20,957 nucleotides of DNA from CAZBWE01 sp964440735 (GTDB lineage Bacteria > Planctomycetota > Phycisphaerae > Sedimentisphaerales > Anaerobacaceae). The stretch spans positions 1 to 20,957 of the forward strand of contig CAYTTK010000031.1 of NCBI GenBank assembly GCA_964440735.1, given 5' to 3'. The notes beneath the pieces were generated by a model. That model had not been told where the DNA came from. It saw nothing but the letters and a program-made list of their open reading frames with translations, and searched no databases. Numbering within the stretch: the stretch's first letter is position 1; each line of letters opens with the position of its first letter. Position numbers and translations under genes: made by a program. This document shows, piece after piece, positions 6,139-15,123 of the stretch.

Positions 6139-7371
6139 ATGAAAAAGGCGAGCATCGTCAGTATTGGCAATGAATTGCTCACAGGCCAGACTTTAAGCAC
6201 TAACGCTGCGTATCTGGGTGAGAAGTTACTTTCGATCGGCTTACCTGTTGTTAGCTCTTACACAGTCTCAGATGATATAGATTCAATTGTCCGGTCCTTT
6301 AATCTGGCAGCAAGTGATGCTGATGTGGTATTAGCAACCGGCGGGCTTGGACCGACCGATGATGATTTGACTCGTCAGGCATTTGCAAAATTCCTCGGCA
6401 CCGATTTGCAGTTAAAAGATGAACTTTTGCAAAAAATAAAGGATTTCTTCATCACCCGAAATCGCCAAATGTCCGAAAAGAATAAGGTTCAGGCATATAT
6501 ACCAGCCGGAGCTAAAGCCATTGCCAATAATCTTGGAACGGCTCCCGGCATTATAGCAGGGGCAAATGGCAAGCTGCTTATTGCTTTACCCGGAGTCCCG
6601 TCGGAAATGGAACAGATGTTTGAAGAATCTGTTTTGCCGGATTTAAAAAAACTTGCTACCGGACAAGCTGTTGTAATACGGAAACTAAAATGCTTTGGGA
6701 CAGGCGAGTCAAACATTGCTGAGTTACTTGGCCCGATTATGCAGCGAGGAAGGAATCCTCTGGTCAATTGCACTGCACATTGTGGTGTAATTACGCTGAT
6801 AATTATTGCCACCGCTGAAGGCAAAGAACAAGCCCATAAAATGGCCGAGCAGGATGAGAAGTTGCTGCGGCTTAAGCTCGGAGAGCTAATCTATGGCACA
6901 GACGACCAGACCTTAGCTGAAGTGGTGGGTGAAAAATTGTCTCAGCAGAGAAAAACACTCGCCGTGGCTGAATCATGCACAGGCGGCACCTTGGCTAAAA
7001 TGCTTACTGACATACCCGGAGCGAGTAGATATTTTACGTACGGCTGGGTTACTTATAGCAACAATGCTAAAACCAGCGAGCTTGGCATACCTGGTGATTT
7101 AGTTGAAAAGTACGGAGCTGTTAGCGAGCAGGTTGCTCTGGCTCTGGCTCAGTATGCCAGACGCAAAGCCGCAACAGATTTTGCCATCGCTATAACCGGT
7201 ATAGCTGGTCCAACTGGTGCAACCGAACAAAAGCAGGTTGGTTTAGTATATATTAGTATGGATTCGGTTAGCGGGACAGAAATCAAGCGGTTTATCTTCT
7301 CACACAACAGAGATTTCATACGGCTTCAGGCGGCACAAACAGCCCTTAATATGCTCCGTTTGAGATTGTGA
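6139..7371 (+). CDS. cinA: CinA family protein (nicotinamide-nucleotide amidase / competence-damage)
   Basis: This 410-residue, full-length CinA has two domains. The N-terminal MoCF/COG1058 domain (about 1-170) carries SIGNELLTGQ and TGGLGPTDDD (67-76), and the C-terminal CinA amidase domain (about 250-410) carries AESCTGG (277-283) and GIAGPTG (354-360). Known members hydrolyse ADP-ribose and deamidate NMN, in pyridine nucleotide salvage. I chose ATG 6139 because MKKASIVSIGNELLTG matches the usual CinA start; a GTG at 6109 would add ten atypical residues. GGA lies upstream at moderate spacing. The stop codon is followed within 3 bp by the -35 box of the secretion-locus promoter, so cinA appears to end the preceding transcription unit. 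No terminator is evident. Confidence 0.95.
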   Translation: MKKASIVSIGNELLTGQTLSTNAAYLGEKLLSIGLPVVSSYTVSDDIDSIVRSFNLAASDADVVLATGGLGPTDDDLTRQAFAKFLGTDLQLKDELLQKIKDFFITRNRQMSEKNKVQAYIPAGAKAIANNLGTAPGIIAGANGKLLIALPGVPSEMEQMFEESVLPDLKKLATGQAVVIRKLKCFGTGESNIAELLGPIMQRGRNPLVNCTAHCGVITLIIIATAEGKEQAHKMAEQDEKLLRLKLGELIYGTDDQTLAEVVGEKLSQQRKTLAVAESCTGGTLAKMLTDIPGASRYFTYGWVTYSNNAKTSELGIPGDLVEKYGAVSEQVALALAQYARRKAATDFAIAITGIAGPTGATEQKQVGLVYISMDSVSGTEIKRFIFSHNRDFIRLQAAQTALNMLRLRL

Positions 7372-7373
7372 AT

Positions 7374-7402
7374 TTGACTAATTGCTTCAATAATGTTATA
7401 AT
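7374..7402 (+). promoter_or_regulatory. Near-consensus sigma-70-type promoter for the first ATPase operon
   Basis: TTGACT (7374-7379), a 17-nt spacer and a perfect TATAAT (7397-7402), with an upstream TG at 7394-7395 giving an extended -10. Transcription would begin near 7409, about 30 nt before the ATG at 7439. The -35 box starts 3 bases after the cinA stop codon. Predicted from sequence only. Confidence 0.8.
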
Positions 7403-7438
7403 ATATCGAACTCAGATTAGCGAAAATATGAGGTTAAT

Positions 7439-9175
7439 ATGGCTAAAAGTCGCAGACATTTGGGCGAAATTCTTTATAAAGCCGGTCTGGTGAAAAAACA
7501 GGCAATTATCGATGCGATTAAGACCTCAAGAACGAAAAAGAAACGGCTCGGCCAGGTCCTGCTTGAGCTCGGCCTGATAGATGAAGAAATACTTACCAAG
7601 GCAGTCGCAAAGCAATTTGGTTTGGAATTCGTGAACCTGGATAAGATTACCATTCCATCCGACGCTAAAAAACTTGTCCCGGAAGAGCTTATAAAAAAGC
7701 ACAATGTGTTGCCTTTGGGTATGGATAACGGAAAATTGAGATTGGTTATTAGCGACCCGTTAGATTTAGATATGATGGATGCCATTAGGTTTCGGGTGAA
7801 TGCCGAACTGGAATGTTGTCTTGCAAATCCTGTCAAAATTCGTTCGTTCATTAAGGACTCGTTCGATATAGTAAGAAAAGACGAAGACGACCGCTTAAAA
7901 CATAGCATCGATGCAACTGCTGCCGAGCTTGCCGAGGCAGGTCACGAACTGCAGGCAGAAGCTCTGCGTGCACAAGCGGAAGGCGACGACCAGGAAGGTC
8001 CTGTTATCAGGTTGGTAAACCTTATAATAGATAATGCTTTTTATATGAGGGCCAGTGATATACATCTTGAGCCGATGGTAGATAGGGTGCGCGTAAGATA
8101 CCGCGTTGATGGTGTTTGTCTGGAAAAGGATAATATCCCAAAGAATATGCAGGCATCGCTGATTACAAGGCTCAAAATTCTGTCCGGTATGGATATCGCC
8201 GAAAAAAGGTTACCGCAGGATGGTCGTATTAAGCGCATGATCGGGGGGCAGGATATCGATTTTCGTGTTTCAGCTTTGCCGGGCTATCATGGAGAAAGTA
8301 TTGTTTTACGTATCTTGCGACGCGATGCAGTAAATATCGGCATTGAATCACTGGGTTTTGAGCAGGACCATTATGAGCAGTTTCAAAAGATTATCAAAAG
8401 GCCGAATGGAATTTTTTTGGTTACGGGACCAACAGGTAGCGGCAAAACCACAACTTTGTATGCGGCATTGCAGGAACTTAACAAGCCGGATAAGAAAATT
8501 GTTACTGCGGAGGACCCTGTTGAATACAATTTCGACGGAATGAATCAGTGCCAGGTCAAGGAAGATATCCAATTGACGTTTGACAGGATTCTCAGAGCAA
8601 TGCTCAGACAAGCCCCTAATATCATACTCATCGGTGAAATTCGTGATGGCATCGTCGCAGATATCGCAATTCAGGCGGCACTTACGGGGCACCTGGTTTT
8701 CAGCACTTTGCACACCAATGATGCACCAAGTGCTATTACTCGTCTGATAGATATGGGCGTCAAGCCGTTTCTCGTAGCAAGCTCGATACAAGCCATTATG
8801 GCACAACGGCTTGTGAGAGTCATTTGCAGTAAATGCAAAGTAGTCGACGAAAATCCGGACCCCTACCACTTGCGGCTGCTTGATATGACCTCTGAAGATA
8901 TCCAAAAACATCCCTTCTACAAAGGCACTGGTTGTAGTCATTGCCAGGGTACTGGTTACAGAGGTCGGCTTGCCATATTTGAGATGGTGGAAATGAACAG
9001 CGAAATAAGAGAGCTGGCCTTTGCAAAGGCACCTACAACCGAATTGAGAAAGGCAGCCCAGGCAAGTGGAATGAGAACGCTAAGAGATGATGGCAAAATC
9101 AAATTATTCAAAGGTATCACAACAGCTGAGGAAGTGGTAAGGATAACACAGACGGAAGGAGTTTTAGTAGAATAG
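7439..9175 (+). CDS. gspE: Type II secretion / type IV pilus assembly ATPase, GspE/PilB family (copy 1)
   Basis: This 578-residue cytoplasmic ATPase powers pseudopilus or pilus extension through the GspF/PilC platform. The N-terminal MshEN-type domain (about 7-59) has two 24-residue repeats: HLGEILYKAG... and RLGQVLLELG..., separated by five residues. The core holds Walker A GPTGSGKT (330-337), Asp box with AEDPVEY (357-363), Walker B ILIGE (396-400) and His box STLHT (422-426). A zinc-type tetracysteine (C463, C466, C499, C502) is diagnostic of the GspE/PilB/MshE branch and absent from PilT. The segment before Walker B reads QAPN, not the commoner QDPD. GAGG precedes the ATG, and PilT follows after 29 bp, presumably in the same transcript. 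Confidence 0.95.
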   Translation: MAKSRRHLGEILYKAGLVKKQAIIDAIKTSRTKKKRLGQVLLELGLIDEEILTKAVAKQFGLEFVNLDKITIPSDAKKLVPEELIKKHNVLPLGMDNGKLRLVISDPLDLDMMDAIRFRVNAELECCLANPVKIRSFIKDSFDIVRKDEDDRLKHSIDATAAELAEAGHELQAEALRAQAEGDDQEGPVIRLVNLIIDNAFYMRASDIHLEPMVDRVRVRYRVDGVCLEKDNIPKNMQASLITRLKILSGMDIAEKRLPQDGRIKRMIGGQDIDFRVSALPGYHGESIVLRILRRDAVNIGIESLGFEQDHYEQFQKIIKRPNGIFLVTGPTGSGKTTTLYAALQELNKPDKKIVTAEDPVEYNFDGMNQCQVKEDIQLTFDRILRAMLRQAPNIILIGEIRDGIVADIAIQAALTGHLVFSTLHTNDAPSAITRLIDMGVKPFLVASSIQAIMAQRLVRVICSKCKVVDENPDPYHLRLLDMTSEDIQKHPFYKGTGCSHCQGTGYRGRLAIFEMVEMNSEIRELAFAKAPTTELRKAAQASGMRTLRDDGKIKLFKGITTAEEVVRITQTEGVLVE

Positions 9176-9204
9176 ACAAATTAATTGTTATTGAGGATTC
9201 TTAA

Positions 9205-10353
9205 ATGGCAACTGTTAATATGGATAGGTTATTGCAGGCCTGCGTTACGCAGGGTGCTTCAGATATACATCTTGTTGTTCATAGACCGCCGGTGCTGAGA
9301 ATAGACAGCCGGCTGAGGTCTCTGGAAACAAAAGTCCTTGAACCTGACGATACCGTCGCTTTGATGAAAAGTATAACTCCTGACCGAAACCAGCAGGAGC
9401 TCCAAGAGGAAGGTGGAACCGATTTTGGTTTTGCTTTTGGCGATGAGGCGAGGTTTCGCGTCTCTGTCTTTAGACAGAAAGGAAATATCTCCTTGGTCTT
9501 GCGTCTCATACCAACCACGATTATGACCTTCGAGGAAATAGGTTTGCCCAAGATTTGTTCCGCTTTGTGTCGTAGGCCGAGAGGTATGTTTTTGGTAACA
9601 GGACCAACCGGATGTGGCAAAACCACCACCTTAGCTTGTATGATAAACTATATTAACGAAAACTTCGACCGCCATATTATAACCGTTGAAGAACCGATAG
9701 AATATTATCATACGCATAAAAAATCTATTGTTAATCAGCGGGAAGTCGGTGTTGATGTTCCGAGCTTTGGTGAGGCCTTAAGACGCATTTTAAGAATGGA
9801 CCCGGATGTAATTCTCGTAGGCGAATTGCGCGATTTGGAAACAATTGAAGCAGCCGTTAGAGCCGCTGAAACAGGCCATCTCGTCTTTAGCACCGTCCAT
9901 ACAACAAGCGCTGCAGGAACGATTACCAGGATGATTGATGTCTTTCCCGTAAACCAGCAGGAGCAAATTAGAATTCAGTTAAGCAGTAATTTAATAGCTG
10001 TTCTCAGTCAGGCCCTTTGTCCTTTGGCTGCCGGAAGAGGAAGAATTGCAGCTTATGAGTTTATGGTTGTTACTCCTGCTATTGCTAATCTTATTCGTGA
10101 GAATAAGACTTACCGTATTGATTCGAGCATCCAAACGGGCAAAAAGTTGGGAATGCAGCTTCTTGATGAACATCTCTGGCAACTTTATGACATCGGAAAA
10201 ATTACACTTGATGAAATGATTGACAAAGCTCGACAACCGGGTGATTTGCAGGATAAAGCTATGAACAAAGTTAATGCAATGAGGGGAAAAAAGGCAAAGA
10301 AAAAGGTAGCAGCGCAGGAAATGGAAGATATCGGCCCTATCCTGAGGACTTAA
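9205..10353 (+). CDS. pilT: Twitching-motility retraction ATPase PilT
   Basis: This 382-residue PilT-type ATPase disassembles type IV pili. It shows GASDIHL (17-23), Walker A GPTGCGKT (133-140), EEPIEY (162-167), Walker B VILVGE (202-207) and STVHTT (229-234). AIANLIRENK (292-301) corresponds to the PilT AIRNLIREGK motif needed for retraction, with Ala replacing its Arg. The end has the GMQLLDEHL block and a Lys-rich tail (359-370) followed by an acidic segment. It has no tetracysteine, which separates it from GspE/PilB. TTGAGGA provides the ribosome site. Its presence in a locus that otherwise looks like type II secretion points to a retractable pilus or a hybrid machine. PilU-like function cannot be excluded. 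Confidence 0.93.
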   Translation: MATVNMDRLLQACVTQGASDIHLVVHRPPVLRIDSRLRSLETKVLEPDDTVALMKSITPDRNQQELQEEGGTDFGFAFGDEARFRVSVFRQKGNISLVLRLIPTTIMTFEEIGLPKICSALCRRPRGMFLVTGPTGCGKTTTLACMINYINENFDRHIITVEEPIEYYHTHKKSIVNQREVGVDVPSFGEALRRILRMDPDVILVGELRDLETIEAAVRAAETGHLVFSTVHTTSAAGTITRMIDVFPVNQQEQIRIQLSSNLIAVLSQALCPLAAGRGRIAAYEFMVVTPAIANLIRENKTYRIDSSIQTGKKLGMQLLDEHLWQLYDIGKITLDEMIDKARQPGDLQDKAMNKVNAMRGKKAKKKVAAQEMEDIGPILRT

Positions 10354-10836
10354 TTGAAAGAACTTCCGACTATAACAATCATTTAAGCCCGATATTATCA
10401 ATGGTTTTCACTTCTATTTTTATAGTATCAAACATTTAAGATAACACATAAAGTTTGAGAATTTATACTTGGGGTTGTAAAAAAACGGTGTTTAAAGTGC
10501 TTTTTTGAAATTTTTTTATAATTTGAGTATTTTAATGAGTTTTTAAAAAAACCCAACCTTTTTTACATCAGACAATTTTACATATACAATCTGATATAAA
10601 ATAAACTCTTTTATTTCCTGTAAAAAGGCATTTTTATCGAAATAATAACGTTTTAACCCTTTTTATTATTATACCTTGTTTTTAATGTCCATTTTTGAAC
10701 ACTTAATAACAACTAAAAATAAACAATTTAGAAGTCCTATTAACTAAATGTCCCATATATAATTTGTTTGCCAAAAAGCTTTTATTGTTATATAATAGAA
10801 TTAGTCTCATAGAATTGATTTAGAGGCAATAATAAA
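10354..10836. other. 483-bp very A+T-rich intergenic region
   Basis: No gene, tRNA or clear terminator is visible. The stretch is strikingly A+T-rich, with many T and A tracts (for example GAGTTTTTAAAAAAAC near 10540), unlike the genes on either side. The right end holds a near-consensus promoter (10768-10796). The remainder could be a long curved upstream region or regulator-binding area, a nucleoid-protein target, or decayed sequence; there is no sequence proof for any of these. Confidence 0.6.
10768..10796 (+). promoter_or_regulatory. Near-consensus sigma-70-type promoter for the second ATPase / pseudopilin operon
   Basis: TTGCCA (10768-10773), a 17-nt spacer and a perfect TATAAT (10791-10796). 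Transcription would start near 10803, leaving a leader of about 34 nt to the ATG at 10837. It is set in a strongly A+T-rich context. Predicted from sequence only. Confidence 0.75.
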
Positions 10837-12606
10837 ATGGCAAAAACGAACACAGTGAAAACTAATCTTCCCGTAGAACAGTTAAGAGGCAGAACTCTCG
10901 GCAGGATACTTATAAAAATGGGTATTCTGAGCAGAGAAAAAGTTCATGAATGCCTTAAAATCCAGCAGCAAAGGCACGGTGGAGTTCAAATAGGGAAAAT
11001 TTTCCTTGAACTGGGCATTATTGATGAAAGACAGCTGCAGTTTGCTTTAGCTGCACAGAGAGGGATGGAATATATAAACATAGACGAGATAGAAATAAAT
11101 AGCGATGTAATTGAGAAAGTACCAGCACAAATGGCAAAGACTTATCACATTGTGCCGGTTGAATACAACAAGGAACGAAATGAACTGACAGTTGCTCTTG
11201 ATAGTGCAGATAATTTCAGAGCAACCGATGACCTTAGCACGTTAATGGGATTTAAGGTTACAGCAAAGATAACTGACCCAGAAGCATTGGAAAAAGCTTT
11301 AAACAAATTTTATGAGAATAAGCAGGATGAAAACATTAACGAATTGATAGATGAGATACAAAGCGACAGTTTTCTTGCGGAATTTGAGGGGCGAAACCAG
11401 AGTATTGACCTGGATGAATTAAAAGAACTGTCTGAGTCGAATCCTGTAAAAAAACTTCTGAACCTGGTTCTGCTGCAAGCGATTCGTGATAAAGCATCGG
11501 ATGTACATTTTGAGCCATTTGAAAATGAATATAAGATGCGCTACCGCATCGACGGTGTGCTTTACGAGATGGTTCCACCGCCGAAGTACATTGCTGCTGC
11601 GCTTAGCTCGCGTATAAAGGTTATGGCTGACCTTGATATCGCTGAGAGGCGTTTGCCACAAGATGGACGAATATCGCTGACTGTCCAGGGAAAGCCGATT
11701 GATTTGCGAGTTAGTGTTATGCCTACGATGTTTGGTGAAAGTGTTGTTCTGCGTGTGCTGGACAGGTCTCAGGCAACTTTTGATATGAGAGAACTTGGCT
11801 TGAGAAAGGAAAATTATCAATTAGTCCGTCAGCTTATTAATAAACCTAATGGTATAATAATTGCAACAGGTCCTACCGGTTGTGGAAAGACAACTACTCT
11901 TTATTCGGCTTTGCATGAACTTAATAACATTGAAACAAAAATTATAACGACAGAGGACCCCGTAGAGTATGATATAGATGGTCTTATTCAGGTTCAGATT
12001 AGAGCGGATATCGGTCTTACTTTTGCAAGGTGTTTACGTTCAATTTTACGTCAAGACCCCGATATTATTTTAGTTGGAGAAATTCGTGACCTTGAAACAG
12101 CGGAAATTGCTGCACAGGCCTCTCTAACAGGACATTTAGTATTTACCACACTGCACACAAATGATGCACCGAGTTCGATAGCCCGGCTTTTGGATTTGGG
12201 GGTTGAGCCGTTTCTTCTTACCGCTACGCTTGAAGGAATTATTGCTCAGCGATTAATAAGAAAAATATGTGAAAACTGCAAAACCGAATTTAAGCCGAGT
12301 GAAAATCAATTAATGGAATTACAACTTACACCTGATGATATCAAAGGTAAAGGGTTTTATTACGGACGGGGATGTGACAAGTGTAATGGAACTGGTTATA
12401 AAGGGCGGATAGGCATTTTTGAAGTTATGTTATTTAATGATGAAATGCGTGACTTGATTATGAAGCAGGCTTCAACGAGCATTTTGCGTGCAGCCGGTCA
12501 AAAAGTGGGTATGAGGTTATTGCGAGATAATGGTTTGGCAGCGATGTATGACGGCATTACCACTATCGACGAGGTAGTGAAAGAGACAATTGTGGAGGAA
12601 ATGTGA
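10837..12606 (+). CDS. gspE: Type II secretion / type IV pilus assembly ATPase, GspE/PilB/MshE family (copy 2)
   Basis: This is a second extension-type ATPase, 589 residues. The N-terminal MshEN-like domain has two 24-residue repeats (20-43, beginning TLGRILIKMG, and 51-74, beginning QIGKIFLELG), with a 7-residue spacer instead of five and without the usual Arg. The catalytic core has Walker A GPTGCGKT (345-352), TTEDPVEY, Walker B IILVGE (410-415), the canonical RQDPD just before it, and TTLHTN (437-442). The tetracysteine is C478, C481, C513 and C516. AGAGG lies upstream of the ATG at slightly long spacing. It is followed by gspF after 65 bp, so it is the more likely partner of that platform protein. 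It looks more A+T-rich than copy 1, suggesting divergence and not a recent duplication. Confidence 0.95.
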   Translation: MAKTNTVKTNLPVEQLRGRTLGRILIKMGILSREKVHECLKIQQQRHGGVQIGKIFLELGIIDERQLQFALAAQRGMEYINIDEIEINSDVIEKVPAQMAKTYHIVPVEYNKERNELTVALDSADNFRATDDLSTLMGFKVTAKITDPEALEKALNKFYENKQDENINELIDEIQSDSFLAEFEGRNQSIDLDELKELSESNPVKKLLNLVLLQAIRDKASDVHFEPFENEYKMRYRIDGVLYEMVPPPKYIAAALSSRIKVMADLDIAERRLPQDGRISLTVQGKPIDLRVSVMPTMFGESVVLRVLDRSQATFDMRELGLRKENYQLVRQLINKPNGIIIATGPTGCGKTTTLYSALHELNNIETKIITTEDPVEYDIDGLIQVQIRADIGLTFARCLRSILRQDPDIILVGEIRDLETAEIAAQASLTGHLVFTTLHTNDAPSSIARLLDLGVEPFLLTATLEGIIAQRLIRKICENCKTEFKPSENQLMELQLTPDDIKGKGFYYGRGCDKCNGTGYKGRIGIFEVMLFNDEMRDLIMKQASTSILRAAGQKVGMRLLRDNGLAAMYDGITTIDEVVKETIVEEM

Positions 12607-12671
12607 GATGCGTTGGAAGTTTGTGAATCGGGAATCAATAGTTAATTGTTGAGCCCGGGGAGGTATTTAAA

Positions 12672-13931
12672 ATGGCAGTTTTTCAATATACGGCATTGGA
12701 TGCACAAGGGGTGGAGATAAAAAACGAGGTTGAGGCCCTTAGTGAGAAGGAGGCGATAAGTAAGATACGTAATATGGGGTATTTCCCCACGAAGGTGCGT
12801 TCACGTGGTCTGGCAAAGAGAGCTGCGGGGAAAGCTGCTGCAAGGCCAAAGCCAAGACGTGGAGCCGGTGGGAAGGTCAAGGTCAAATTTATAAGCCAAT
12901 TTGCAAGACAGCTGTCAACACTACAGGATGCGGGTTTGCCCATTTTGCGGTCTTTGAGGATTCTTGAGGAGCAGCAAAAATCGGGAACATTCAAGAGGGT
13001 CATTGGTTATGTAGCTGATGACATCGAGGGTGGTTCGACACTATCAGAGGCGATGGGAAGATTTCCAAGAACTTTTAACCGGCTGTTTGTGAATATGGTA
13101 GCGGCAGGAGAGACCGGAGGTGTGCTGGACCTGATATTAGCTCGATTGGCTGATTTTATGGAAAAGGCACAGAAACTTAAATCACGCGTTATAGGTGCAG
13201 CAATATATCCTGCTGTGGTCTTGAGTGTGGCTTTTCTTATTCTATTGGGATTAATGAAATACGTGATACCCAACTTTATCTCGGTGTTGAGTGAAATGAC
13301 GGAGGGCAAGTCGGCGCTGCCGAAGATAACGCAGATAGTGTTGGGGATAAGCGGCTGGATAGCATACCACTATGGATGGGCCGTTATATTGGCAGTGCCA
13401 TTTATAACAATCTTTCTGTTGAAAATGGTCAAGCAGTTTCACGTTGGCAGATTGATTCTGGATACCATCAAGTTGAAAGTGCCTGTTGTTGGCCAGCTTA
13501 CCAGTAAAATATCGGTTACACGCTGGACAAGGACGTTGGGGACATTGATTAGTGCCGGTGTGCCGATTCTGGATGCCATCAATGTTACGCGCGAGACGGC
13601 AGGAAACGAGGTCTTTTCAAATATGCTCGGCAATGTTCATGATTCCATCAGGCAGGGTGATACATTTGCCGGGCCGTTGCGGCAATCCAAGACCGTTGAC
13701 TTGATTATTTCCAATATGGTTGCTGTAGGTGAGGAAACAGGTGATTTGGACAAGATGCTTTTGAAAATAGCAGACAACTACGACGAGCAGGTCGAGGTGC
13801 TGGTCGGCTCGTTAATGTCGATGCTTGAGCCGGTTATTATTATTGTGCTTGGCGGTATCGTTCTGACTATCGTCATGTCGATATTTTTACCGATGATTTC
13901 AATTATCCAGACCTTAGGTACAGGGGACTAA
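12672..13931 (+). CDS. gspF: Inner-membrane platform protein GspF/PilC
   Basis: This 419-residue protein anchors the assembly ATPase and the growing pseudopilus. It has the GspF N-terminal segment (FQYTALDAQG, 4-13) and two T2SSF domains. The first (about 72-198) contains FARQLSTLQDAGLPILRSL; the second (about 280-405) contains WTRTLGTLISAGVPILDAI. Three membrane segments lie at about 173-198, 222-250 and 384-412. A basic Ala/Lys/Arg/Pro/Gly-rich linker (46-70) precedes the first domain and is unusually charged. GGGGAGG, 8 nt before the ATG, is a strong ribosome site. The gene lies between the second ATPase and the first pseudopilin, as expected for these operons. Confidence 0.95.
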   Translation: MAVFQYTALDAQGVEIKNEVEALSEKEAISKIRNMGYFPTKVRSRGLAKRAAGKAAARPKPRRGAGGKVKVKFISQFARQLSTLQDAGLPILRSLRILEEQQKSGTFKRVIGYVADDIEGGSTLSEAMGRFPRTFNRLFVNMVAAGETGGVLDLILARLADFMEKAQKLKSRVIGAAIYPAVVLSVAFLILLGLMKYVIPNFISVLSEMTEGKSALPKITQIVLGISGWIAYHYGWAVILAVPFITIFLLKMVKQFHVGRLILDTIKLKVPVVGQLTSKISVTRWTRTLGTLISAGVPILDAINVTRETAGNEVFSNMLGNVHDSIRQGDTFAGPLRQSKTVDLIISNMVAVGEETGDLDKMLLKIADNYDEQVEVLVGSLMSMLEPVIIIVLGGIVLTIVMSIFLPMISIIQTLGTGD

Positions 13932-13992
13932 TGAGTAATCTGTGTCGGTTAATTATTAACAAGAACCATTTATTTCGAACAAGGAGAAAAAA

Positions 13993-14925
13993 ATGAAGCG
14001 AATAGACAGACAATTGAATAAAAAAGCTGCGTTCACCATTGTAGAGCTGCTGACGGTCATGAGCATCATTGTAATTTTAATTGGCGTTCTTCTGCCGGCG
14101 CTTGCCGGGGTCAGGCGGTATGCCAGCAAAGTGAAGCAAATGGCACAGTTTCACAGTATAGAAGCTGCGGTAGAGCTTTTCAATAATGAATTTGATGGTT
14201 ATCCACCTTCAAGTGCGGAGGACTCAGAAGGTGATGGATATTGTGGTGCGATGAAGCTTTGCGAGGCGATGATGGGCCAGGACATGCTGGGCTTTCATAC
14301 GAACTCAATTTACAGAAGTGACGGGTTCGATGCTGCTGGTACTACGTTGTATGGTTTAGCAGTATCTGACACTGGCTATGCAGCTAACTTAAAAGCCAGG
14401 AAAGGCCCGTTTCTGCCTTCGGAAGGTGCTGATGCATACCCGATTGCAGATATATACAATAATAAAACAGAACTAACTATGATGGGCTTTAAAGACCCCT
14501 GTGACCTTGTCCTGTGTGACGTATATACACGATCGATGCTAACCGGAAAAAAGACAGGTATGCCGGTCCTTTACTATAAGGCAAATACAGCCAACAGCTT
14601 ACACTACACCCAAGAAGATCCAACCAATCCTCTGCCCCCTTCAGGTCCTACAGCAGATGAAGGAAATATTTACAATTACCGCGACAACCACCAATTGGTC
14701 CGACTTGGTAAGCCATGGGTAAGTGCGGGTTTGACCGATGCGCAGAGGGTGCACTCGCTTAATGACTATAACGTATTTTATAGGATTACGAGGAGCCATA
14801 AGATTACAACTGCTTCCAGGCCCTATAGGGCGGATTCTTACATCTTGCTTTCTGCTGGATTTGACGGAGAGTATGGCACGGCTGATGATATATTCAACTT
14901 TGAGTGGAAATACAAGTCAGAATAA
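13993..14925 (+). CDS. Large prepilin-like pseudopilin, planctomycete type (paralogue 1)
   Basis: This 310-residue secreted pilin-like protein has a type IV prepilin N terminus: a basic leader of 13 residues, a cleavage site KAA|FTIVE with Glu at +5 (E18), and a hydrophobic helix (about 14-36). The residue before the cut is Ala instead of the usual Gly. The large C-terminal domain has YPPS, LGFH, DPCDLVLCDVY and an ANTA block, and ends with DSYILLSAGFDGEYGTADDI, the planctomycete version of the GspG C-terminal loop that binds calcium in characterised GspG proteins. AAGGAG precedes the ATG. It is clearly paralogous to the next gene. At about twice the size of classical GspG, its exact place in the machine is uncertain. 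Confidence 0.88.
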   Translation: MKRIDRQLNKKAAFTIVELLTVMSIIVILIGVLLPALAGVRRYASKVKQMAQFHSIEAAVELFNNEFDGYPPSSAEDSEGDGYCGAMKLCEAMMGQDMLGFHTNSIYRSDGFDAAGTTLYGLAVSDTGYAANLKARKGPFLPSEGADAYPIADIYNNKTELTMMGFKDPCDLVLCDVYTRSMLTGKKTGMPVLYYKANTANSLHYTQEDPTNPLPPSGPTADEGNIYNYRDNHQLVRLGKPWVSAGLTDAQRVHSLNDYNVFYRITRSHKITTASRPYRADSYILLSAGFDGEYGTADDIFNFEWKYKSE

Positions 14926-15123
14926 GCATCTGGGCCAATCGTGGAAAAGTGCACCTTGCGGTCCGGCTGTGGCTTGCTTACTGCTCCGGCACACGGCTTT
15001 CGCCGAAACGAATTGATATACCAGGTGATGGGTTGCTTGGCGGATAACAAGGATAAAAATAATGGTCTGTGACGTATATCTCGGTGTGCTGTCATTCTTA
15101 ATAATTTATGAAAGGGGGCGATT

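Noticed and set aside
8348..8941. Reverse-strand frame of 197 codons inside the first ATPase gene
   Set aside because: It lies fully opposite the conserved catalytic core of a certain gene and has no recognisable domain.
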